Shown one piece after another: positions 1-5,330 of a stretch of 7,871 nt of DNA (within the stretch, counting starts at the first letter, position 1; each line of letters begins with the position of its first letter). Below the pieces are notes generated by a model. The model searched no databases and was not told the DNA's origin. It saw only the letters and a program-made list of their open reading frames with translations. The position numbers and the translations under genes are program-made. The stretch covers positions 1 to 7,871 of the forward strand of contig CABPZV010000094.1 of NCBI GenBank assembly GCA_902462015.1, in the 5' to 3' direction. The DNA is from an uncultured Eubacteriales bacterium. GTDB taxonomy: Bacteria > Bacillota > Clostridia > Oscillospirales > CAG-272.

Positions 1-19
1 CACAAATCTACGATTTGTG
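1..19. repeat. Perfect short palindrome after the excisionase gene
   Basis: Arms CACAAATC (1-8) and GATTTGTG (12-19) are exact reverse complements around a 3-nt centre, TAC. The repeat touches the window edge and may extend further left. It lies 44 nt downstream of the excisionase stop codon, where the integrase gene or the element end often lies in this kind of element. A site for a recombination or transfer protein (attachment-site arm, oriT arm) or a small transcript hairpin are all possible. No T-run follows within view, so it is not a clear terminator. The repeat is directly visible; the role is inference. Confidence 0.5.
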
Positions 20-33
20 CGAGGGGTATTTCG

Positions 34-58
34 CTCTCAAACGCCGAGGGCTTGAGAG
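34..58. repeat. Inverted repeat CTCTCAA/TTGAGAG beside the excisionase stop
   Basis: Exact 7-bp arms CTCTCAA (34-40) and TTGAGAG (52-58) enclose an 11-nt GC-rich loop. On the minus strand the hairpin starts 5 nt after the excisionase stop codon (64-66). No U-tract follows, so it is a weak terminator candidate at best. Its pairing with the palindrome at 1-19, and the short gap between them, fit a cis-acting recombination or transfer region, but nothing in the sequence proves this. Confidence 0.45.
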
Positions 59-63
59 AACGG

Positions 64-282
64 TTACTCGACCTTGCGGACTTCGTTCTGACTAAGCAGG
101 TTTCTGCCCTGATTGACCGTCATAAAACGCTCCAGTGTGTCCCTGCGGATAATGGTTTTGCGCCCTACCTTTAAGACAGGCAGCTTGCCCCAGTCTGCCA
201 ATTTCCGCATCGTGTCCCTGCCGATACCCGTACATTCGGCGACTTCCTCGATGGTCATGCCCATTTTAACTACGTTCATCAT
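64..282 (-). CDS. Excisionase-type helix-turn-helix DNA-binding protein
   Basis: A 72-residue protein that is almost entirely one MerR/excisionase-like winged helix-turn-helix. Residues 9-31 (MTIEEVAECTGIGRD and following) form the HTH, and the following KVGRKTIIRRDTLERF stretch is the wing and last helix. The pattern 'TIEEVA...GIG...LA' resembles Tn916 Xis and the HTH_17 excisionase family. These proteins bind and bend DNA at element ends, steer the integrase towards excision, and can also act as regulators. The start is set by a strong AAAGGAGG (plus-strand 288-295), which serves either of two adjacent ATGs (280-282 or 277-279); the second has the more usual spacing. It reads away from the plus-strand relaxase-like remnant, so its promoter must lie inside that remnant. 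An integrase gene would be expected to the left, outside the window. The family is secure; the exact role (Xis or regulator) is inferred. Confidence 0.85.
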   Translation of the reverse strand: MMNVVKMGMTIEEVAECTGIGRDTMRKLADWGKLPVLKVGRKTIIRRDTLERFMTVNQGRNLLSQNEVRKVE

Positions 283-296
283 CTCGTCCTCCTTTA

Positions 297-476
297 GAAA
301 TACTTGTTGAAAAGAGCAGACCCGCCGAAAAAGAACGGTATGCGCCGCCCGAAAGGAAAAGCATTCGTGACCAACTCAGACGGTTACAGGCAGAGGGCAG
401 ACAGAGAAGCCACCAAAGCGAAAATCTCACGACAGAGAAAGATAGATTTAACAATGAGAACAACACCGCATGGTAG
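297..476 (+). pseudogene. C-terminal remnant resembling a MobA/MobL-type relaxase
   Basis: This plus-strand frame of 59 codons ends at TAG 474-476 and has no start codon. Its composition is distinctly protein-like: EKSRPAEKERYAPPERKSIR, then DQLRRLQAEGRQRSHQSEN. Proline- and charge-rich tails with a '(K/R)xSIRxQLxxL' segment are typical of the C-termini of Firmicute mobilization relaxases. None of the catalytic N-terminal half is present. Reading upstream, the frame runs over the excisionase ribosome binding site and hits a stop at 267-269, so the junction that removed the rest lies at about 297-309. The other two plus-strand frames give low-complexity or stop-containing products, which favours this one. 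A hairpin with a T-rich flank begins at the stop codon, as expected at a genuine gene end. The relaxase assignment is by overall resemblance only. It could also be the tail of another charged mobile-element protein, or chance. Confidence 0.45.
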
Positions 477-510
477 TACCCCTGCCTTGCGGGACTACAT
501 ACATTATTTT
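473..510 (+). terminator. Hairpin overlapping the stop of the relaxase-like remnant
   Basis: GTAGT (473-477) pairs with ACTAC (494-498) and CCC (479-481) with GGG (491-493), with A478 bulged and a loop at 482-490. The T-rich stretch ATACATTATTTT (499-510) follows on the plus strand. The stem contains the TAG stop of the remnant, as with compact terminators placed at a gene end. A second repeat surrounds it: GCATGGT at 468-474 is the exact reverse complement of ACCATGC at 522-528, so alternative folds exist. Terminator function is inferred from structure alone. Confidence 0.35.
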
Positions 511-519
511 GACAGAGAA

Positions 520-552
520 ACACCATGCAAGACTTCTAAATCTTGTAGGTGT
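520..552 (-). terminator. Probable terminator of the sigma/anti-sigma operon
   Basis: ACACC (520-524) pairs with GGTGT (548-552), A525 is bulged, TG (526-527) pairs with TA (546-547) through one G-T wobble, and CAAGA (528-532) pairs with TCTTG (541-545). This gives a stem of about 12 bp. The inner bases can pair further (wobble plus two A-T), leaving a tight loop. On the minus strand the hairpin begins 6 nt after the stop of the membrane-protein gene and runs into GTTTCTCT. The U-tract is short and broken, so termination may be partial. Position and stem support the call. Confidence 0.5.
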
Positions 553-558
553 CTGCTG

Positions 559-1335
559 TCATTGCCCAAAGCCATTAGAGGATATTGGCGATTCCACAGT
601 TGATTCTACTCGTTCATCATACAAGAACATAAAGTATCCATAGCTTTCATTTGCAACAAATTCTGTCAATTCATCATAAGTGGCGTGTAGAGTAAAGTAA
701 TAATGATAAGTTTCTCCGTCAAAAATAGTTTCATAGGCAACGACATATCCGATATTCGAAAGTCGTTCGCACTCATCTTGTACTTGGGTGCTATCTGAAG
801 ATAACTGTTCCTTACCGCTGAACACATCAATAACTACACGATATAAAACAGTATCTCCATATTCATTCATCGCTTCTCGTAATGGTATCGAAAAATGAAA
901 TTTTCCATTTTCAGGTGTTGCGTACGAAGCAGACAGTGTACCATTTACATTAAACGAAGAAATTATAGTCTTTTCATCTCCATTAGGACTGTAATTATTA
1001 GGATAATTTCCACCATCAATATTGGATGTTGCAGAGGAATCATTATTGACCGTTTCAGATGTTTGATTGTTTGTGTTTTCCTGTGCATTATCGTTCAGCT
1101 CATCTGGGTTAATGTAGTCTTTTTCGCCGATATTGATCGAGTCATCCAATGTTACAGGTGGTGTCTTATCGAACATTCCGATCTGCCACATACCGAAACT
1201 TAACAAAATAACAAGGCACATACAACACATAGAGGTTACTGTACGAGTAATTACCTTTCTTTTCCTTTTTTGCTCGGCAGCGTACTGATCTCTGCGTTCA
1301 AGCAGGCTATTTACCATTTCATCACAATTCTTCAT
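559..1335 (-). CDS. Single-pass membrane protein, probable anti-sigma/sensor partner of the ECF sigma factor
   Basis: A 258-residue protein. Residues 1-29 (MKNCDEMVNSLLERRDQY...KRKRK) are short, charged and cytoplasmic by the positive-inside rule. Residues about 30-54 are one hydrophobic segment (CCMCLVILLSFGMWQIGMF). Residues about 78-122 are an Asn/Ser/Thr/Asp-rich linker, and residues about 125-245 a compact outer domain rich in aromatics (YRVVIDVFSG, GETYHYYFTLHATYDELTEF, YGYFMFLYDERVE). No classical zinc-binding anti-sigma HxxxCxxC motif is present. The anti-sigma role is therefore inferred from topology and from its position, directly behind and overlapping the sigma gene by 14 nt (1322-1335). 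The ATG at 1335 is chosen because AAGGAAGG lies about 8 nt upstream; a TTG at 1356 in the same frame would bury that site inside the gene. The outer domain may sense an envelope signal and the short N-terminus may hold the sigma factor. I do not recognise a named family. Confidence 0.8.
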   Translation of the reverse strand: MKNCDEMVNSLLERRDQYAAEQKRKRKVITRTVTSMCCMCLVILLSFGMWQIGMFDKTPPVTLDDSINIGEKDYINPDELNDNAQENTNNQTSETVNNDSSATSNIDGGNYPNNYSPNGDEKTIISSFNVNGTLSASYATPENGKFHFSIPLREAMNEYGDTVLYRVVIDVFSGKEQLSSDSTQVQDECERLSNIGYVVAYETIFDGETYHYYFTLHATYDELTEFVANESYGYFMFLYDERVESTVESPISSNGFGQ

Positions 1336-1879
1336 AAACAAAGCCTTCCTTTTCAAGTTTTGATTTCAAAGACTGCTTCGCTCGGTAAAGGAGATTTTTG
1401 ATTTGACGGTCGCTCTTTTTCAAAGCGGTTGCCGCTTCTTTGCTGGAAAACCCTTCAAAGAACACAAGCCAAAGGATCGTTCTGTAATCGGTTGCAAGTT
1501 CAGAAAGTGCCTTGTGGACTATGATTTTTCTTTCTTCCTTTATGTAGGATTGTTCAAGGCTCAGTTCCTCGCTCAAATAGTTTTCCATATCTTCGATAGG
1601 GGTATTGAGCAGCTTTGAATTGTGCCTTATAAAATCAACCGCTACATTTCGCCCGATTGCATATAACCAAGACTTGAATGTGCTTTTACCCGAATATCTC
1701 GGCCTTTTGGTTATCAGCCGAAAAAAGGTATCTTCCGTCAGTTCCTCTGCAATGAAAATGTTATTGACATAACAGTTCAAATAAAGAATAAGACCATCCT
1801 TATAATCTCCAACGATTTCAGCTATCCCTTTGTCATCACCATCAAGGAAACGGCGGTAGCTACTTGCACCGTTATCCAT
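1322..1879 (-). CDS. ECF-type RNA polymerase sigma factor (sigma-70 family)
   Basis: A 185-residue protein of the usual two-domain ECF size. Sigma region 2 spans about residues 20-87: 'AEELTEDTFFRLI' is the core-binding 2.1/2.2 part and 'STFKSWLYAIGRNVAVDFIR' the -10 recognition part. Region 4 spans about residues 122-175: 'LSELATDYRTILWLVFFEGF' then 'SSKEAATALKKSDRQIKNLLYRAKQSLK', a helix-turn-helix that reads the -35 element. It should direct RNA polymerase to a small regulon, but its own promoter looks sigma-A-like rather than having an ECF GGAAC element, so no autoregulation is evident. The ATG is preceded by GGGAG at 7-nt spacing. Its last 14 nt overlap the downstream membrane-protein gene, suggesting translational coupling of sigma with its controller. 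The family is secure; the target promoters are unknown. Confidence 0.93.
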   Translation of the reverse strand: MDNGASSYRRFLDGDDKGIAEIVGDYKDGLILYLNCYVNNIFIAEELTEDTFFRLITKRPRYSGKSTFKSWLYAIGRNVAVDFIRHNSKLLNTPIEDMENYLSEELSLEQSYIKEERKIIVHKALSELATDYRTILWLVFFEGFSSKEAATALKKSDRQIKNLLYRAKQSLKSKLEKEGFVYEEL

Positions 1880-1894
1880 TGACTTTCTCCCTTC

Positions 1895-1921
1895 TGAAAG
1901 GGGTGTTTTTGCTCCCTTTCA
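1895..1921 (-). promoter_or_regulatory. Perfect stem-loop in the sigma-gene 5' leader
   Basis: CCCTTTCA (plus 1914-1921) and TGAAAGGG (1895-1902) are exact 8-bp reverse complements around an 11-nt A-rich loop as read in the transcript. The hairpin lies between the predicted transcription start (about 1953) and the ribosome binding site, ending about 5 nt before the GGGAG. It could tune mRNA stability or ribosome access to the sigma gene, or be an operator. The fold is plain in the sequence; its effect is inference. Confidence 0.5.
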
Positions 1922-1959
1922 CTTATTAGTCGTATGAGGACAGAAAAAGTCTCACATCT

Positions 1960-1988
1960 ATTATAAAATTTTTTGCAAGTTTTTTGAA
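1960..1988 (-). promoter_or_regulatory. Sigma-A-like promoter of the sigma/anti-sigma operon
   Basis: On the minus strand a perfect -10 TATAAT (plus 1960-1965) stands exactly 17 bp from a -35 TTCAAA (plus 1983-1988). The spacer is very A/T-rich and the predicted start is near 1953, leaving a leader of about 74 nt. The -35 shares four of six bases with TTGACA. It sits only 7 bp from the terminator hairpin at 1996-2023, so the cassette is insulated from upstream transcription. Confidence 0.7.
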
Positions 1989-1995
1989 TAGAAAA

Positions 1996-2023
1996 CGGCG
2001 GCAAGGATTTCTCCTTGCCGCCG
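1996..2023 (-). terminator. Strong rho-independent terminator
   Basis: A perfect 12-bp GC-rich stem: CGGCGGCAAGGA (1996-2007) pairs with TCCTTGCCGCCG (2012-2023) around a 4-nt loop, TTTC. On the minus strand the stem is followed directly by TTTT. It ends transcription arriving from the right (R-M locus, GyrI-like gene, cysteine-rich gene) and separates it from the sigma promoter. On the plus strand ATTTTT follows 7 nt after the stem, so it may also work weakly in that direction. Confidence 0.85.
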
Positions 2024-2207
2024 TATGCTCATTTTTGCAGTTTTATCATAACCTTGTCAATGAAAGGGTAAAACGATGTGAAATCGCATAAAGTGATAAG
2101 GTGAGCATTTTGCGAAAAATCCTTTATTTTCAAGACTTTTGGAGGACTTTATTGATAACCTATACCTCTGTTAAGAGGTCATAATTTGTAGAAATTCAAA
2201 TTCAGAT
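2024..2207. other. Intergenic region without a convincing gene
   Basis: This lies between the terminator and the cysteine-rich gene. It is A/T-rich. It holds one small hairpin, ACCTCT (2164-2169) with AGAGGT (2174-2179) around GTTA, and a GTG-initiated plus-strand frame of 27 codons (2101-2184) that lacks a well-spaced ribosome binding site. TTTGGAGGAC at about 2139-2148 resembles a plus-strand ribosome binding site but opens only a 10-codon TTG frame. It may be untranslated trailer sequence or decayed mobile-element DNA. Confidence 0.4.
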
Positions 2208-2363
2208 TTATCTGCCAAATGATTTGCTTACTCCCTTTTTCTCTTTTTCACAGGCAATAGGTCTCTTACTCTTCGACAAAGCGTGATGCTTTCGGCACTC
2301 ATGGCACTTTCCATGACGTTCACAATTTTTCTTCTTACATGGACAGTTCTCATTTATCATCAT
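2208..2363 (-). CDS. Small cysteine/histidine-rich protein, likely metal-binding
   Basis: A 51-residue protein counted from the first of two adjacent ATGs (2361-2363 and 2358-2360). The Shine-Dalgarno GTGAGGA upstream suits either, with better spacing for the second. Six cysteines fall in the pattern C7-x-C9-x4-C14-x5-C20-x2-C23-x14-C38, with His17, 21, 26 and 27 among them. This begins CPCKKKNCERHGKCHECRKHH. The dense Cys/His pattern suggests zinc or another metal. It resembles short 'CPC...CxRHGxCxxCxxxH' hypothetical proteins that I recognise from clostridial genomes, whose function I do not know. The tail is lysine/serine-rich. It lies 99 nt after the GyrI-like gene on the same strand and no intervening promoter stands out, so the two may be co-transcribed. 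The opposite strand carries only a hydrophobic shadow frame. Confidence 0.75.
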   Translation of the reverse strand: MMINENCPCKKKNCERHGKCHECRKHHALSKSKRPIACEKEKKGVSKSFGR

Positions 2364-2412
2364 TTGTTCCTCACACTATATTTCAGCAAAGCTAATCAGG
2401 ACAGACAAATCA

Positions 2413-2452
2413 GCGAGATATACGGTACCGCCTGTATCAATTTATATATCGC
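2413..2452. repeat. Stem-loop between the GyrI-like and cysteine-rich genes
   Basis: GCGA-G-ATATA (2413-2422) pairs with TATAT-A-TCGC (2443-2452), a 10-bp stem with one mismatch around a 20-nt loop that itself contains CGGTACCG. It starts 10 nt after the GyrI-like stop codon on the minus strand. No U-tract follows, so it looks more like a processing/stability element or a protein-binding site than a terminator. Only the structure is visible; the role is open. Confidence 0.4.
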
Positions 2453-2462
2453 TATTTTCCTG

Positions 2463-3095
2463 TCAGTATTTTTTTACCGGATGCCGCACAACCGTTCTCA
2501 GCTTGTCCTGCGCGCATCTTCTGGGGTCACTCAAATATATTTCGTGGTGGTATCGGGTATCAGTGATATCCAACATATATCCGTTTTCCTCGGCAAAGGT
2601 GTGCATGGCCTCAATCGTCGCAGGTTCGTCGTCATAAGAACCGATGTGCATACACTGCACACACAATCCCTCATTATAAGTAAAAAACTCGACTTTGTAA
2701 AAATCCTGCTTTTTCTTTTTAGTCGCTTCTGCGACAGCCCAGTCGAAATCCGCCTTTGTCACAAAATCCGGCAGCCGTATCATAGAGATAAAATGGAACT
2801 TGTCTTTACGATTGTAGTCGATGCCGTCTATGCCCTCTTGCTGCCAGAGACCCTCCAACGGAGGTACAACATATGCAAAATAGCCGTCAATTTGGTGATT
2901 ACCCTTATAACTCATTTTAATGGTAAAGGCGATGTTGTACAATAATCCGATGGAGGCCTGATAGGAACCGCCCGCTTCATTGGGATTGCCCGTCCCTCGG
3001 ACAGCCAGATAATTCATCGTCGGGATTTCCACGATTCCAGGCTTGTTTTTCGGCATATAAAATTCCTTATACTCTTTTTTGTAATCAAATGTCAT
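2463..3095 (-). CDS. Stand-alone GyrI-like ligand-binding domain protein
   Basis: A 210-residue soluble protein matching the GyrI-like/SOUL-type small-molecule-binding fold as found in Firmicute single-domain members. It opens with the family-like YKKEYKEFYMPKNKPGIVEI and NYLAVRGTGNPNE. The 'GYFAYVVPPLEGLW' segment follows at about residues 91-104, then 'SMIRLPDFVT' (about 124-133), 'GLCVQCMHIGSYDDEP' (about 163-178) and C-terminal 'HHEIYLSDPRR'. Family members bind amphipathic compounds or act as regulator ligand domains, and some hydrolyse reactive cyclopropane compounds. There is no DNA-binding domain here. The ATG is preceded by AAGGA. It starts 39 nt after the mod stop codon with no obvious promoter in the gap, so it is probably transcribed with the R-M genes. 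Its link to restriction is not explained by known biology. Family assignment is confident; ligand and role are unknown. Confidence 0.87.
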   Translation of the reverse strand: MTFDYKKEYKEFYMPKNKPGIVEIPTMNYLAVRGTGNPNEAGGSYQASIGLLYNIAFTIKMSYKGNHQIDGYFAYVVPPLEGLWQQEGIDGIDYNRKDKFHFISMIRLPDFVTKADFDWAVAEATKKKKQDFYKVEFFTYNEGLCVQCMHIGSYDDEPATIEAMHTFAEENGYMLDITDTRYHHEIYLSDPRRCAQDKLRTVVRHPVKKY

Positions 3096-3134
3096 ATGTA
3101 ATCCTTCGTTTTGAGCATTGACTGACAGACGTTT

Positions 3135-5141
3135 TTAAATTTTCCATATCGTTTCATCGCCGCAGATATTACGTATTTTTAGACGAAGCGGTTTCTTTTT
3201 ACTTCGAATACGTCCGGTCCAAAATTCTTTAGTCTTATTTCCATCAACAGTAATAAATCCGTTTTTATCAATTTTAACCTCACTGTCAGAATGCCATTCA
3301 CCGTCGGAAGAAGTGCAGTCTAAACTGATGAAATCTATGAGTTCCAAACCGTCTTCGCTGATCTCAATCGGCTTGTATGGCTTCTTAGCCGAAAAATTCA
3401 GCATTGACTTTTGGTTAAACTCCGCAATTTTTGAAATCACACGGTCGCTGACAAATTTATCAATTGTTACAGTATATCCGCTGAAAAGATCCTCTTGTGT
3501 TTCTTCCGCGTAAAATTCAGCATAATCACCTATAACAACTTCATCAAGAACAGCTTTGAGGTCACGAAGTTCAATTTCAATTGTTGTGCTGTCATCTTCT
3601 TTGATATATTTATAGATTTCAGCTTCATCGGTAATATCTACGTAATAGACGATAACTTTCCTGATACCACTGTCCAGGTCAGGAATAGCCTGATGAATTA
3701 TGCGGTTCATTGTAACTATATCAAGCAGCTTCGAGGAGCTGTCCATTAAATTCGGCACATAGACAGGTACCGTACCAAGCACGCTGTCGGAAATAGCTCC
3801 TTCCCAAAATGAACTAAGAGAATCCTCGTTTTTTAATCCGGGGATCAACGATTTGATTTTATCCATTGTCTGAACGGGATTGCGGTAAAGCTGAACACCG
3901 TCTTTGATTTCAAGTACATCAAACTCTGCACCGTCCGCTTTTAAACGATCACGGGTGATTTGCATGGAGTTAAGACCAATATCACAATGTATGAATTTAC
4001 GGCCAAGTTTGTTTGCGGCGGCTGCGGTTACACCGCTGCCGCCAAAGAAGTCTGCGACAATCATGTTTTCATTTGAGGATGACTTAATAATCCGCTCCAA
4101 CATTGCCTCGGGTTTTTGTGTTGCATAATTAGCGTTTTCCAGTGCACCGCCTTGCACAGCAGGAATATCCATCCACAGATCCTGTAAAGGTACACCTTCA
4201 GACTCATCTAAATATCTTTTACGCTGTGGAACAGCTCCGGGCTTTGTTTGGACAACCTGACCGTTTGCAATCATCCTGTCCATACTTTCTTTACTAAAAG
4301 CCCAATAACGTGTTACGCCCATAACTTCATATCTGGGGTTCCCTTTTGCCGCCCCTCCGGGGCCCAGCATAGAAACCAAACGATACTTTCTTCCATCGGG
4401 GTCTGAGAACTTATAGAAATTTTTAATATATTCTTCAGTGTATGGTGTACATACAGTGTTCAGCGTATATTCTTCAGATTTGCTATAGTAAAATATGACG
4501 TCATGCAAACGGCCTAAATGTTTTGCACCCTGACCAACATCAGAATGCGAAAAAGTCCTTTTCCAAATAATTTCGTTTATAAAATTATTTTCTCCGAAGA
4601 TCTCGTCCAAAAGAATTTTAACATAATGTCCGATATGGCTGTCCAATTCTACATATATTGAAGCAGCAGGGCTCATTATTGACTTGATCGCCATAAGATT
4701 TTCGTACATCCAGTTGAGATACTTTTCTTTTTCCCATACATCGCCATACATCTTTTCCTCAAAGGCCTTGAGCTCATCAATATCGAGTTCCTGCTCAGCT
4801 TGTACAATAACCTCAGCAACCTTCGGGTTGCGGCGAATATATACTTTCTTTGCATAATCTGCGCCGCTGGCAAAAGGCGGATCAATATACACAAGGTCAA
4901 CCTGAATTCCCTGCTCTTTTAAATAAGCGCAGGCAGAAACACACTCTCCGCGAATGACCATATTACCGTCAGCGTTTTCGCCTACGGTTTCCTGCTTCTC
5001 CATTTCATACAAAGGCATACCGCGCTGCAGCGTCATAGAAACATCATCAGCGCCCTTGTATCTCAGTATTCTGTTAAAGTTTCCGAGAATGGCTTGTCCT
5101 TCTACCGGCTCCGGTATAAACGGTACATATTTAATCGGCAT
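3135..5141 (-). CDS. mod: Type III restriction-modification system methyltransferase (Mod)
   Basis: A 668-residue S-adenosylmethionine-dependent DNA methyltransferase, normally giving N6-methyladenine and recognising the target for both methylation and restriction. Catalytic motif IV is DPPF at residues 87-90 within VDLVYIDPPFASG. The middle (about 190-335) is the probable target-recognition region. TQKPEAMLERII (341-352) is the motif X area. DFFGGSGVT (364-372) is the FxGxG cofactor-binding motif I, followed by the CDIG acidic turn. Motif IV before motif I is the beta-class order expected of Mod. The C-terminal 270 residues probably hold dimer and Res contacts. The ATG at 5141 has GGAGG 9 nt upstream. 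It follows res, the reverse of the common arrangement, with GyrI-like and Cys-rich genes behind it. No tandem repeat is seen in the gene, so phase variation by slippage is not indicated. The frame is intact. Confidence 0.93.
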   Translation of the reverse strand: MPIKYVPFIPEPVEGQAILGNFNRILRYKGADDVSMTLQRGMPLYEMEKQETVGENADGNMVIRGECVSACAYLKEQGIQVDLVYIDPPFASGADYAKKVYIRRNPKVAEVIVQAEQELDIDELKAFEEKMYGDVWEKEKYLNWMYENLMAIKSIMSPAASIYVELDSHIGHYVKILLDEIFGENNFINEIIWKRTFSHSDVGQGAKHLGRLHDVIFYYSKSEEYTLNTVCTPYTEEYIKNFYKFSDPDGRKYRLVSMLGPGGAAKGNPRYEVMGVTRYWAFSKESMDRMIANGQVVQTKPGAVPQRKRYLDESEGVPLQDLWMDIPAVQGGALENANYATQKPEAMLERIIKSSSNENMIVADFFGGSGVTAAAANKLGRKFIHCDIGLNSMQITRDRLKADGAEFDVLEIKDGVQLYRNPVQTMDKIKSLIPGLKNEDSLSSFWEGAISDSVLGTVPVYVPNLMDSSSKLLDIVTMNRIIHQAIPDLDSGIRKVIVYYVDITDEAEIYKYIKEDDSTTIEIELRDLKAVLDEVVIGDYAEFYAEETQEDLFSGYTVTIDKFVSDRVISKIAEFNQKSMLNFSAKKPYKPIEISEDGLELIDFISLDCTSSDGEWHSDSEVKIDKNGFITVDGNKTKEFWTGRIRSKKKPLRLKIRNICGDETIWKI

Positions 5142-5330
5142 TATGTTTAACCTCCGTTAACACAATTTTAACTATCAAATCAGCAGCCTGCCCTGCAGTT
5201 TAATAAGGGAAAATATCTCTAATAAGGTGTTGGAAAGGCGGATTTACTTCACCGCCGCTGAAAAAAATAAGTGATACCGCTGCCCTTATTGGCAAAATAT
5301 AAAATTATAGTCTACTTTAGTTAGTTTTTA
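5142..5330 (-). promoter_or_regulatory. res-mod intergenic region with repeats and a possible mod promoter
   Basis: 189 nt separate the two R-M genes, unusually wide for a tightly coupled pair. A perfect minus-strand -10-like TATAAT lies at plus 5304-5309, but no good -35 is found at 17-18 bp, so any promoter would be weak or activator-dependent. AATAAGGG (5202-5209) and CCCTTATT (5283-5290) form an inverted repeat about 73 nt apart. Inside it GGCGG (5237-5241) and CCGCC (5252-5256) form a small hairpin followed on the minus strand by TTTCC. These could support separate timing of mod and res expression or partial termination. All functional readings are inference. Confidence 0.35.

Noticed and set aside
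266..526. An 86-codon minus-strand frame upstream of the excisionase
   Set aside because: Composition is rich in Ser, Leu and Phe, typical of the complement of a charged coding frame. It overlaps the excisionase start and has no ribosome binding site of note.
304..603. A 99-codon plus-strand frame
   Set aside because: It is in a different frame from the relaxase-like tail, runs into the 3' end of the membrane-protein gene and shows no family features.
1336..1356. Upstream TTG start for the membrane protein
   Set aside because: The AAGGAAGG serving the ATG at 1335 would lie inside the coding sequence, and TTG has no better site of its own.
2101..2184. GTG-initiated 27-codon plus-strand frame
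   Set aside because: No spaced Shine-Dalgarno site and no recognised family; too short to distinguish from chance in an A/T-rich gap.
2283..2945. A 220-codon plus-strand frame
   Set aside because: Most of it lies antisense to the GyrI-like gene, which has clear family motifs and a ribosome binding site. Its hydrophobic start is antisense to the Cys-rich gene.
3135..5141. Phase-variable simple repeat in mod
   Set aside because: Many Type III mod genes carry tandem repeats, but none of useful length is visible here.
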